From: an uncultured Eubacteriales bacterium
GTDB taxonomy: Bacteria > Bacillota > Clostridia > Monoglobales > Monoglobaceae
DNA length: 7,730 nucleotides
Direction of reading: 5' to 3'
Assembly: GCA_900550775.1 (NCBI GenBank)
Contig: URTH01000078.1
Location: 1-7,730, forward strand
Positions 1 to 5,884 of the stretch are shown one piece after another (within the stretch, counting starts at the first letter, position 1; every line of letters begins with the position of its first letter). A program made the position numbers and the translations under genes. The notes under the pieces are model-generated. The model was given only the letters and a program-made list of their open reading frames with translations. It had not been told where the DNA came from and did no database searches.

Positions 1-474
1 AATTCTAATATGGAGATTTGGATTTTGCAAATAGTCTCGTATTGTGTAAAGTTCTTTAAAGGCAAGATAAGGATTTCCTTTTTTTGGTGATTTTCGTTTC
101 TGTGTTATTTCACCTGTTTCTTCATTGATCCAGCAAACCCACTTATCATAAGAAATCGGATATACTACTGTTACAGGATAGAACGGCAAAAATTTGTCTA
201 GCTTTGGCTTTAAACGATACAGCGCCCTTGTCTGAATCTCTATCACCTCAGCGCCTGTAAAAACATCGGCGACACTTTTTTCAAGTGGAATCTCATGATG
301 AGAGGAATCTGGCTCATAATAATATTTTAAGACAGCATGAACTGTCTTTTCCGAGAGTGTCCCAATTCCGTCTCGAATATGTGTCTTTCCTACCACCTGA
401 TCGAGTGCATATTCAAAGCGCTCTCGTTGCGACCTAGTTGTGCGAATCAGCTCATCCTGTACTTTTTTTGCCAT
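1..474 (-). CDS. Conserved hypothetical protein, partial (3' end beyond window); possible PD-(D/E)xK-like fold
   Basis: An open frame of 158 codons reads from ATG at 474 to the left edge with no stop, so only the N-terminal part is visible. It begins MAKKVQDELIRTTRSQRERF. I do not know a named function; similar unnamed proteins are, from memory, common in Firmicutes. A helix around residues 40-52 carries Glu42, a predicted strand carries Asp70, and the next strand reads IEIQT with Glu79 and Gln81. Glu, then Asp, then Glu-x-Gln/Lys is the usual order of catalytic residues in the PD-(D/E)xK nuclease fold, so a nuclease-like role is possible but inferred. No signal peptide or membrane segment is seen. 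The gene is AT-richer than the rest of the window and diverges from the recombinase, so it is probably part of the same mobile element. The ribosome site before the ATG is weak (AGAGAT about nine bases upstream). The frame is well supported; the function is not. Confidence 0.75.
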   Translation of the reverse strand, partial: MAKKVQDELIRTTRSQRERFEYALDQVVGKTHIRDGIGTLSEKTVHAVLKYYYEPDSSHHEIPLEKSVADVFTGAEVIEIQTRALYRLKPKLDKFLPFYPVTVVYPISYDKWVCWINEETGEITQKRKSPKKGNPYLAFKELYTIRDYLQNPNLHIRI

Positions 475-500
475 CTTTGGTATCTCTTTTCTTTTTCCTC

Positions 501-529
501 TTGATTTTTTTATTAAACCGTGTTACAAT
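501..529 (+). promoter_or_regulatory. Sigma-A promoter of the serine recombinase
   Basis: TTGATT (501-506) and TACAAT (524-529) are 17 bases apart, and a TG at 521-522 forms an extended -10 element. Transcription would begin near 536, about 25 bases before the recombinase start codon. This placement also argues against using the in-frame GTG at 520, which would lie upstream of the transcript start. Confidence 0.75.
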
Positions 530-532
530 GTT

Positions 533-560
533 GTTATATCTTTATCGGAGGTGTTAACAA
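533..560 (-). promoter_or_regulatory. Possible leftward promoter for the hypothetical gene
   Basis: On the minus strand, TTGTTA (555-560) lies 16 bases before TATAAC (533-538), giving a plausible sigma-A promoter for the leftward gene. It overlaps the ribosome site of the recombinase and points into the rightward promoter. If both were active they would oppose each other. The -35 match is poor, so this is only a candidate. Confidence 0.3.
547..552 (+). promoter_or_regulatory. Ribosome binding site that sets the recombinase start
   Basis: GGAGGT lies nine bases before ATG at 562. The alternative in-frame GTG at 520 has no such site and overlaps the promoter. The protein therefore begins MENAPLHAPL and not at the upstream GTG. 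Confidence 0.85.
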
Positions 561-561
561 C

Positions 562-2325
562 ATGGAAAACGCACCGCTTCACGCTCCTTTAGACTGCACG
601 GAAGTATTCGGCTACGCCCGGATCTCTGTTGATATTGAAAAGGAAGAGGATAAAAATACCAGTATCGAAAACCAGATCGATTTTATCGAGGATTATACAA
701 AGACGCATTTCCCGCATGCAAAGCTGACAATCTACAAAGACAGGGATCGCTCCGGCTACACCTTTGAACAGCGTGAACAGTACCAACTGATGCGCCGCCG
801 CCTTATGAGCGGCGAGGTCAAGGTCTTAATCGTCAAAGACTTTTCACGGTTCTCCCGGCGGAACAGTCTGGGGCTTTATGAGCTGGAGCTTTTGCGCGAC
901 GCCGGCGTTCGGATTATCTCCATTTCCGACGCGATCGACTTTCCCACCCACGATGATTGGCTGCAAATCCAGTTCCGCTTTTTGCTGAATGAGCAGCCGG
1001 TCACCGACGCAAGCAAAAAGGTACGCGCCGTCATCCATAAAAGCCAGAACAAAGGCGAATGGCTTTGCGCGGTTCCGTACGGGTACGTCATCACCAACCA
1101 AAAAAAGCTGAAGTTTGACATCGTCCCGGACGAGGCCGAGGTCATACGCAAGATTTTTGCGTTATACAACGAGGGCTGCGGCTATAAAAAAATTGCCAAT
1201 TACCTGACCGAGCATCATATTCCCACGCCGCGCATGAAGGAAAAGGAGCGCGCCGAGGCGGAGGAGCGGGAATACCGCCGAAAGATCAGACCGGATTGGA
1301 GCATTATCACGGTTTCTGCCATACTGGCAAACGATTTTTATATCGGAACCCTGCGCCAGCATAAATACCAGCGCAGAAAAATTAACGGCGCCGACCGAAA
1401 GGTCGCGGAGGTCGAAAATATTGTGTTTGAAAAGCACCACGCGCCCATCATTGACGACCGCACCTTTTCGTATACCCAGGAGCAGCTAAAGCAGCGCAGC
1501 ACCACCCATTACCGCGGCAAAAAGAAGTATGAAACCGCGTATTCCGGCTATTTGTTTTGCGGCGACTGCAAAAGCCCGATGTTTTCGATGAGCCGCAGCG
1601 ACCTTGCGCCGGCCTACACCTGCGGAACCTATCACAAAAGGGGTCTGAAAGGCTGCACCTCGCACCACACCAGGGTAGATTTTTTGGACGCCGTACTGAA
1701 GGACTATATCCGCATGGGAAAATTAAACTCCGCCGATATGATTAAAACGCTGGAGGAGGCCGTGGCAAACGAGGCTGACGCCGTGAAAGAGAGCGATCAC
1801 ATTATTGAGATTTTGCAGGAGCGGCTCTCTTGCGCAAAAGAAGAATTAAAGACTGCCAAAAAACAAAAAATGCGGGATATTTTAAAAAACCCGGACGACA
1901 GGGAATTATTGGACGAAACCTATGCGGAGATTGAGCAGGAGCTGACCGATAAAATTTACGGACTGGAACACCAATTAAAAACCAGCTGCGACAAGAGAAG
2001 TGAGATTATCGAAGTCAACCGCACCGCCAAAACCGTGTTTGAGGCCTTTGACCATATCTTAAACAAAGAAAAACTGGACAAAACCGATATCGGTCTGATT
2101 GTGGACCGCATTACCGTGTATGAAAATCATCTGATTGAAGTAAAGCTAAAAGCCGACATTGAAAGTATTTTAAAAACCGGCGCCCTGCCCGGCCGGGAGA
2201 TGGGCGAAGACTTTCACTATGACAGGATCGATGCCGCATGCAGCGCGGAATACACGCAAAAGACGGCGAACCGCAAGATAAAAACTTACACTGTCAATGT
2301 AGTCAATAGCGGGTCGCCCTCATGA
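562..2325 (+). CDS. Large serine recombinase (site-specific integrase of a mobile element)
   Basis: This 587-residue protein should cut and rejoin DNA at attachment sites to integrate and excise its element. The resolvase-type catalytic domain spans roughly residues 14-150. It has the motif YARIS with nucleophile Ser22, and the arginine motif DFSRFSRR (93-100) that assists catalysis. The recombinase domain follows (about 170-290, including PYGYV and a YIGT motif at 260-263). A zinc ribbon is visible with Cys333, Cys336, Cys354 and Cys365. A charged, probably coiled-coil stretch spans about 390-480, as in large serine integrases that bind attP and attB. Length and domain order are normal for the family, so the enzyme looks intact. 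The last codons and the stop codon lie in sequence shared with the truncated spoVT-like gene on the other strand, so the host target probably supplies its C-terminus. No terminator of its own is seen. Its transcript would run antisense into that gene until the hairpin at 2573-2614. Confidence 0.95.
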   Translation: MENAPLHAPLDCTEVFGYARISVDIEKEEDKNTSIENQIDFIEDYTKTHFPHAKLTIYKDRDRSGYTFEQREQYQLMRRRLMSGEVKVLIVKDFSRFSRRNSLGLYELELLRDAGVRIISISDAIDFPTHDDWLQIQFRFLLNEQPVTDASKKVRAVIHKSQNKGEWLCAVPYGYVITNQKKLKFDIVPDEAEVIRKIFALYNEGCGYKKIANYLTEHHIPTPRMKEKERAEAEEREYRRKIRPDWSIITVSAILANDFYIGTLRQHKYQRRKINGADRKVAEVENIVFEKHHAPIIDDRTFSYTQEQLKQRSTTHYRGKKKYETAYSGYLFCGDCKSPMFSMSRSDLAPAYTCGTYHKRGLKGCTSHHTRVDFLDAVLKDYIRMGKLNSADMIKTLEEAVANEADAVKESDHIIEILQERLSCAKEELKTAKKQKMRDILKNPDDRELLDETYAEIEQELTDKIYGLEHQLKTSCDKRSEIIEVNRTAKTVFEAFDHILNKEKLDKTDIGLIVDRITVYENHLIEVKLKADIESILKTGALPGREMGEDFHYDRIDAACSAEYTQKTANRKIKTYTVNVVNSGSPS

Positions 2326-2408
2326 ATGCGCATTGTACGGCGGATTTCTTTGGGTATTACAATACGACCGAGGTCGTCAATTCTTCTTACAATTCCTGTT
2401 GCTTTCAT
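2286..2408 (-). pseudogene. spoVT: 5' fragment of a spoVT/abrB-family regulator gene, cut by the element
   Basis: Reading left from ATG at 2408, the product starts MKATGIVRRIDDLGR, continues IVIPKEIRRT and reaches EGDPL at residues 30-34. This matches the N-terminus of SpoVT from Bacillus subtilis (recalled from memory) at 31 of 34 positions. SpoVT is a DNA-binding regulator of forespore genes of about 178 residues; its AbrB-type swapped-hairpin domain occupies about the first 50. After EGDPL the expected continuation (EIF and an acidic stretch) is missing. Instead the frame reads LTTLTV and stops after 40 codons. The last strand of the DNA-binding domain and the whole GAF-like sensor domain are therefore absent. 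The start and ribosome site (AAGGAG at 2417-2422, eight bases upstream) are intact. The fragment overlaps the recombinase end by 40 bases on the opposite strand. It could be another AbrB-type paralogue, as Clostridia often carry several with nearly the same start. Confidence 0.85.
2303..2320. other. Predicted attachment-site junction between element and chromosome
   Basis: Homology of the minus-strand gene to SpoVT ends just after the codons for Gly-Asp-Pro-Leu, at plus-strand positions about 2307-2318 (AGCGGGTCGCC). Right of this the DNA is spoVT-like and chromosomal; left of it lies the recombinase 3' end. A serine recombinase gene ending exactly at such a break is the usual layout of an integrated element. 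The exact crossover dinucleotide cannot be fixed from one junction. Confidence 0.65.
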
Positions 2409-2427
2409 ATATAAAACTCCTTTTGTG

Positions 2428-2456
2428 GTTAAATTTATGGTCTTATTTTCTGTCAA
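2428..2456 (-). promoter_or_regulatory. Promoter candidate for the spoVT-like gene
   Basis: On the minus strand a perfect TTGACA (2451-2456) precedes a weak -10 hexamer TTTAAC (2428-2433) by 17 bases. An overlapping alternative is TGTATA (2469-2474), 18 bases before GAAAATA (2444-2450), which partly resembles forespore sigma-G promoters; known spoVT genes use sigma-G. Neither match is strong. The rest of the AT-rich 2475-2570 stretch shows nothing further that I can name. Confidence 0.35.
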
Positions 2457-2572
2457 CGCAAGGGGTTTTATACAGATTTTACAAGGATTTGTCTTGGTAA
2501 ATTATTCTTTATGAATGAAGTTTCCATGCCTTTTGCGCTATGGTCTTTTTCCTTTTTTAAATCCGTTTTACC

Positions 2573-2614
2573 AAAACTGCCCCCAAAAGCCGATTACTTT
2601 TGGGGGCAGTTTTT
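2573..2614 (-). terminator. Strong, probably bidirectional terminator after the GH-D glycosidase gene
   Basis: A perfect 17-bp stem pairs AAAACTGCCCCCAAAAG (2573-2589) with CTTTTGGGGGCAGTTTT (2597-2613) around a seven-base loop. On the minus strand it begins about 15 bases past the glycosidase stop codon and ends in a short T run. On the plus strand it is followed by TTTTT, so it may also stop transcripts arriving from the recombinase. It separates the sugar genes from the spoVT-like gene. Confidence 0.9.
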
Positions 2615-2628
2615 CATCTGTAATCTGT

Positions 2629-4122
2629 TTATGACAGCTCAATGAGCGCATACGAGCGCGGTTTTGAAAATTCGACATCCGCAAATCCATCGCCGATGCT
2701 GACCGCGGCATCGGAATTGGAGATTAAAACTTTTGCATTTTGCCGCGTTACGGGACAGGGAATCCGCGCCGCGCTTTCCTCGGTAACCTCACGGAACAAA
2801 AGCAAATACTGCGGTTCTCCTTCATGGGACACATAAAAGCCCGTAAAGCTTCTGCCGCATGGCTTATCGCCGATCGGCATGACATCGCACTTTGCAAACA
2901 TGCCGCGATGCGCTTTCCATACGTCCATGATCTTTTTCAGCTGCGCCCTTCGTTCCTTGGACAAAAACTGTAACTCCATCCAGAAAAGAGGGTTAGAGAG
3001 CATCACCGCCGCAAAAAGATAGTCCATGTCGTAAAGGGATGGAACAAACGGGTCATCGCTTTGGTAGCTTTCCTGATACAAATCCGGGTTAATCAACTCA
3101 AACTGGAACTTGGAGGACGGCACATACCGGCTGATCATCCAAAGATTTCGCAGCACCCGGTGCGGAAAAGAATTTGCCGTCTTTGCATATCGGTTTTCCA
3201 CAAAAACGGTGCCGTACTCGTGCGCACAAAGGTAGTTGACGCGCAGATTTCTTGTTACGTCAAGCTGCACCGCGACATCATCGCCCAGCGCGTGGATATT
3301 CTCCAGCAGTTCGATAAAGCGGTTTCGATCCGTCACCGACATGATCCAGTACATATCAAGCTTAAAAAAGCGCATGCCCCATTCCTTGTACGCCTTTTCA
3401 AGCACCTTTGTGTCACGTTCCAAAAGCGCAAAGTTACCGTGGCTGTCCGGTGCGAACCACAGTCCGGTTTTCAGCTTTTTCTCTGCGGCGTAGTCCGTGA
3501 TATAGCGCATTCCCCTGGGGAACCTCTCCTCGCTGAGTTCCCAGAAGTTACCCGAAAACACACGGCGATTCTGTTCGTCACGCAGCGACATATCCGCCGT
3601 ACTTCCCACCTGCCAGCCATCATCAATCTGTACGATATCGATTCCGATTTCCGCTGCGGCGTCAATTTCCTTGATGACAAAATCCTCGCAAACACGGGAA
3701 AATCCATGGCAGTCTCCCCAGGTGTTTGACATGGTAATCAACTGCTTTGACGGGTGCACACTGCGCAGATATTTTCGGCAAAAGGCCTCGCATTCGTCCG
3801 CCATGCAATAACCCACCGCAAGGTCGTTGCCGCCGTTATCCACCGATACGGCGCCGTCCCTAATTGTGAGCGTTGTCACCTGGTAGTCTGGCGTCTTGGA
3901 GATGATAACAATCGCGCTGCGATCCGCAAGATTTTTTAAGAAAAACAGTTCGCCCGTACAAGGGTCTAAGTTTCTTGCAAAAAGATCATATTCGTTCTCT
4001 TCCGTCAAGGTATCGTGATCGTCCGTAAAAGCGTGCAGCTTGACCGCCCGAACAGTCCAATGCTCCCCCTTTAGGGTCAGCAGTTCTTTTTCGTGAACAT
4101 CGTGAAAGCAGGTTATCTGCAT
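2629..4122 (-). CDS. Clan GH-D glycoside hydrolase, GH36/melibiase-like (probable alpha-galactosidase)
   Basis: This 497-residue protein has the (beta/alpha)8 core signatures of alpha-galactosidases. These are NTWGD (133-137), QIDDGWQ (165-171), GLWFAP (220-225) and FFKLDMYW (252-259), where Asp256 is the expected nucleophile. The N-terminal 120 residues look like the beta-sandwich of GH36, and the last 80 like the C-terminal beta domain. It is shorter than typical GH36 enzymes of about 700 residues. The usual SGGGGR and SDN motifs after the nucleophile are replaced by QLDVTRNLR (286-294) and VENRY (308-312), so the acid/base residue is uncertain (Glu309 is a candidate) and specificity may differ. 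There is no signal peptide, so it acts in the cytoplasm on imported oligosaccharides. Ribosome site AGGAGAGG (4129-4136) lies six bases before ATG at 4122. It has its own promoter and terminator but sits in line behind the kinase and esterase genes. The fold is well supported; the exact substrate is not. Confidence 0.82.
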   Translation of the reverse strand: MQITCFHDVHEKELLTLKGEHWTVRAVKLHAFTDDHDTLTEENEYDLFARNLDPCTGELFFLKNLADRSAIVIISKTPDYQVTTLTIRDGAVSVDNGGNDLAVGYCMADECEAFCRKYLRSVHPSKQLITMSNTWGDCHGFSRVCEDFVIKEIDAAAEIGIDIVQIDDGWQVGSTADMSLRDEQNRRVFSGNFWELSEERFPRGMRYITDYAAEKKLKTGLWFAPDSHGNFALLERDTKVLEKAYKEWGMRFFKLDMYWIMSVTDRNRFIELLENIHALGDDVAVQLDVTRNLRVNYLCAHEYGTVFVENRYAKTANSFPHRVLRNLWMISRYVPSSKFQFELINPDLYQESYQSDDPFVPSLYDMDYLFAAVMLSNPLFWMELQFLSKERRAQLKKIMDVWKAHRGMFAKCDVMPIGDKPCGRSFTGFYVSHEGEPQYLLLFREVTEESAARIPCPVTRQNAKVLISNSDAAVSIGDGFADVEFSKPRSYALIELS

Positions 4123-4155
4123 GGTGAACCTCTCCTATCTTCCGCATTTTTTATC

Positions 4156-4184
4156 ATTATATAACGCGCACGGAAGAAAGTCTA
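4156..4184 (-). promoter_or_regulatory. Sigma-A promoter of the GH-D glycosidase gene
   Basis: On the minus strand TAGACT (4179-4184) lies 17 bases before a perfect TATAAT (4156-4161). The glycosidase start codon is 33 bases beyond the -10 box. The glycosidase can therefore be expressed separately from the upstream kinase and esterase genes. Confidence 0.7.
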
Positions 4185-4188
4185 TTGC

Positions 4189-4225
4189 AAAACAGGACAT
4201 CTTTTTGGCACCGATGTCCTGTTTT
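4189..4225 (-). terminator. Hairpin terminator or attenuator after the sugar kinase gene
   Basis: AAAACAGGACATC (4189-4201) pairs perfectly with GATGTCCTGTTTT (4213-4225) over 13 bp around an 11-base loop. On the minus strand the stem lies about 55 bases past the kinase stop and ends in only four Ts, so termination may be partial. The glycosidase -35 box begins five bases after it. Confidence 0.7.
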
Positions 4226-4279
4226 AGCACTATTCTTTTATGATTTCGGCCATTTTATGCGTTTGCGATACTTTTACCG

Positions 4280-5842
4280 CTATTTCCAAGGCTGTAAGTG
4301 TTCCGCCGCACTGCGCTCGATCGGAAGTCCGTTTTCAAAGCGTTCCATATACCTTGAAAAACGCGCCATATCATTCTTATCCGGCTCTGCCAAAGAGACC
4401 GACTCATCCGCAAACACCCTGTTATCCAAATATTCGGCCAGCGTCTCGTCCGCGTCGCGCTGCACGGCATATGCCGCAAGTACGGCGATTCCCCAGGCGC
4501 CGCCCTCGCCGGCTGACGATGACACGCTGACCGGCGTGCGGAGTGCCGCCGCCATGATACGCTGACCAACCTCTTCGGTCTTAAACAGTCCCCCATGACC
4601 GGCAATCCGATCCAGACGGATTTTTTCCCGGTCAAAGAGAATATCCATCCCGATTTTCAGCGTCGCAACTGAGGAATAGAGCAGACTTTGCATAAAGTTT
4701 GCAAGTGAAAGCCTACCGTCCGGCATACGCACAACCATGGGGCGCCCACCGGATAATCTCGTAATCGGCTCTCCGGCATAGTAGTTATAAGAAAGCAGAC
4801 CGCCGCAATCCTCGTCCGCCTCTTTCGCAATCCGGTAAAGCCGCGTGTATAGTTCCGGCTTTGAAACCTCGGTTCCAAAATGCCGCAGCACCTCGTCAAA
4901 CAAATGAATCCACGCATCGGTATCGGAGGTGCAGCTGTTGCAGTGAACCATGGCCGTCGGTTTTCCGTCCGGGGTCGCAACGATGTCAATTTCCGGATAA
5001 ATGCCGGATAACGGCTTGTCTAAGACGATCATCGCAAAAATCGATGTCCCGGCTGAAACGTTCCCCGTTCGCTCTGCCACAGAACAGGTTGCGACCATCC
5101 CGGTGCCGGCATCACCCTCCGGCGGACAAAACGGAATCCCGCTTTGCAGCGCGCCGGACGGATCCAGCAGTTTTGCCCCCTCCTCGGTCAGAAAACCGGC
5201 ATTTTCACCGGCCATGCCAATTTTTGGCAAAATTTCGTCCACCGACCACGGATACCCCTCGTCCGCTACCAGATCGGTAAACCGCCGGATTGCCTCTTTT
5301 GAAAATTCTCTTCCGTCCACCGGAAACATTCCGGCAGCATCCCCGATGCCTAAAATCCTTTTTCCGGTTAATTTTTCATGCACATAGCCGGAAAGCGTCG
5401 TCAAATATGCGATGCTTGGCACATGCGGCTCCCGGTTTAAGATTGCCTGATACAGATGTGCGATGCTCCAGCGCTGCGGAATCGGAAACCCAAGCGCATC
5501 GGTCAGGATTTTAGACGCCTTATCGGCGTTGGTGTTTCGCCAGGTGCGAAAAGGAACCAGGAGATTCCCCTCCGCATCAAACGGAAGATAACCGTGCATC
5601 ATGGCCGAAATCCCGACACCTGCCAGTGTCTGAATCGGTCTGCCGTAGTCGGTCAGCAAATTCCGATACGCCTCCTGAATGCCGCGCCATACCGCGGACA
5701 GTTCATAGGTCCAATAGCCGTCCTTAAGCTCGCTCTCCCAGGCAAAGGTCCCGGAGGCCGCCGTCTTATGCTGCGCGTCAATCAGCACAGCCTTGATACG
5801 GGTCGATCCAAGCTCGACCCCCAAATAAAGTTTTTGTTCCAT
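4280..5842 (-). CDS. FGGY-family carbohydrate kinase (xylulokinase/L-ribulokinase-like)
   Basis: This 520-residue cytoplasmic kinase should transfer phosphate from ATP to a ketose. The N-terminal nucleotide-binding motif is LGVELGSTRIKAVLID (7-22). GISAMMHGYLPFD (77-89) and TWRNT (100-104) line the sugar site. EGDAGTGM (242-249) carries the likely catalytic base Asp244, and GNVSAGTS (260-267), HGGLF (416-420) and AGEGGAWG (444-451) mark the ATP-binding C-terminal lobe. Length is normal for the family and no key motif is broken. I chose ATG at 5842, because GGGAGG (5850-5855) lies seven bases before it; an in-frame ATG at 5857 has no comparable site. The gene follows the esterase gene by 42 bases and is probably in the same transcript. 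I recall relatives from Clostridia annotated as xylulokinase or found with L-arabinose genes. With pectin-type neighbours, L-ribulose is as likely a substrate as D-xylulose, so no gene symbol is given. Confidence 0.88.
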   Translation of the reverse strand: MEQKLYLGVELGSTRIKAVLIDAQHKTAASGTFAWESELKDGYWTYELSAVWRGIQEAYRNLLTDYGRPIQTLAGVGISAMMHGYLPFDAEGNLLVPFRTWRNTNADKASKILTDALGFPIPQRWSIAHLYQAILNREPHVPSIAYLTTLSGYVHEKLTGKRILGIGDAAGMFPVDGREFSKEAIRRFTDLVADEGYPWSVDEILPKIGMAGENAGFLTEEGAKLLDPSGALQSGIPFCPPEGDAGTGMVATCSVAERTGNVSAGTSIFAMIVLDKPLSGIYPEIDIVATPDGKPTAMVHCNSCTSDTDAWIHLFDEVLRHFGTEVSKPELYTRLYRIAKEADEDCGGLLSYNYYAGEPITRLSGGRPMVVRMPDGRLSLANFMQSLLYSSVATLKIGMDILFDREKIRLDRIAGHGGLFKTEEVGQRIMAAALRTPVSVSSSAGEGGAWGIAVLAAYAVQRDADETLAEYLDNRVFADESVSLAEPDKNDMARFSRYMERFENGLPIERSAAEHLQPWK

Positions 5843-5884
5843 CACTATGCCTCCCATATGTCAAAGCGATCACCTTTGGCGCTC

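Larger units (their letters stand above)
529..562. repeat. 8-bp inverted repeat flanking the recombinase ribosome site (operator candidate)
   Basis: TGTTGTTA (529-536) and TAACAACA (555-562) form a perfect 8-bp inverted repeat with an 18-base spacer. It begins at the end of the -10 box and reaches the first base of the recombinase start codon, with the ribosome site in the middle. Transcription probably begins near the inner edge of the left arm, so a DNA operator is more likely than an RNA hairpin. The role is inferred. Confidence 0.4.

Noticed and set aside
520..561. Upstream in-frame GTG start for the recombinase (14 extra residues)
   Set aside because: It overlaps the sigma-A -10 region and lies before the expected transcript start, while ATG at 562 has GGAGGT nine bases upstream and matches where the family normally begins.
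2325..2334. Palindrome AATGCGCATT near the junction
   Set aside because: It lies within codons for Met-Arg-Ile that fit the SpoVT sequence. It may fall in the recombinase binding arm, but a 10-bp palindrome alone is weak evidence.
2364..2377. Inverted repeat ACGACC-GA-GGTCGT as an attachment or operator site
   Set aside because: It encodes the conserved residues Asp-Asp-Leu-Gly-Arg of the SpoVT start, so protein conservation explains it, and it lies about 50 bases from the homology break.
2326..2514. Plus-strand open frame of 62 codons after the recombinase
   Set aside because: It is antisense to the spoVT-like fragment and its promoter, with no ribosome site; the minus-strand match is far stronger.
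3061..3729. Plus-strand open frame of 222 codons
   Set aside because: It lies wholly antisense to the glycosidase gene, has no ribosome site and shows no recognisable domain; it is a shadow of the real frame.
5861..5874. Catabolite (cre) site TCAAAGCGATCACC between esterase and kinase
   Set aside because: It has the AAGCG core but misses key bases at both ends, and lies inside an apparent operon with no promoter beside it.
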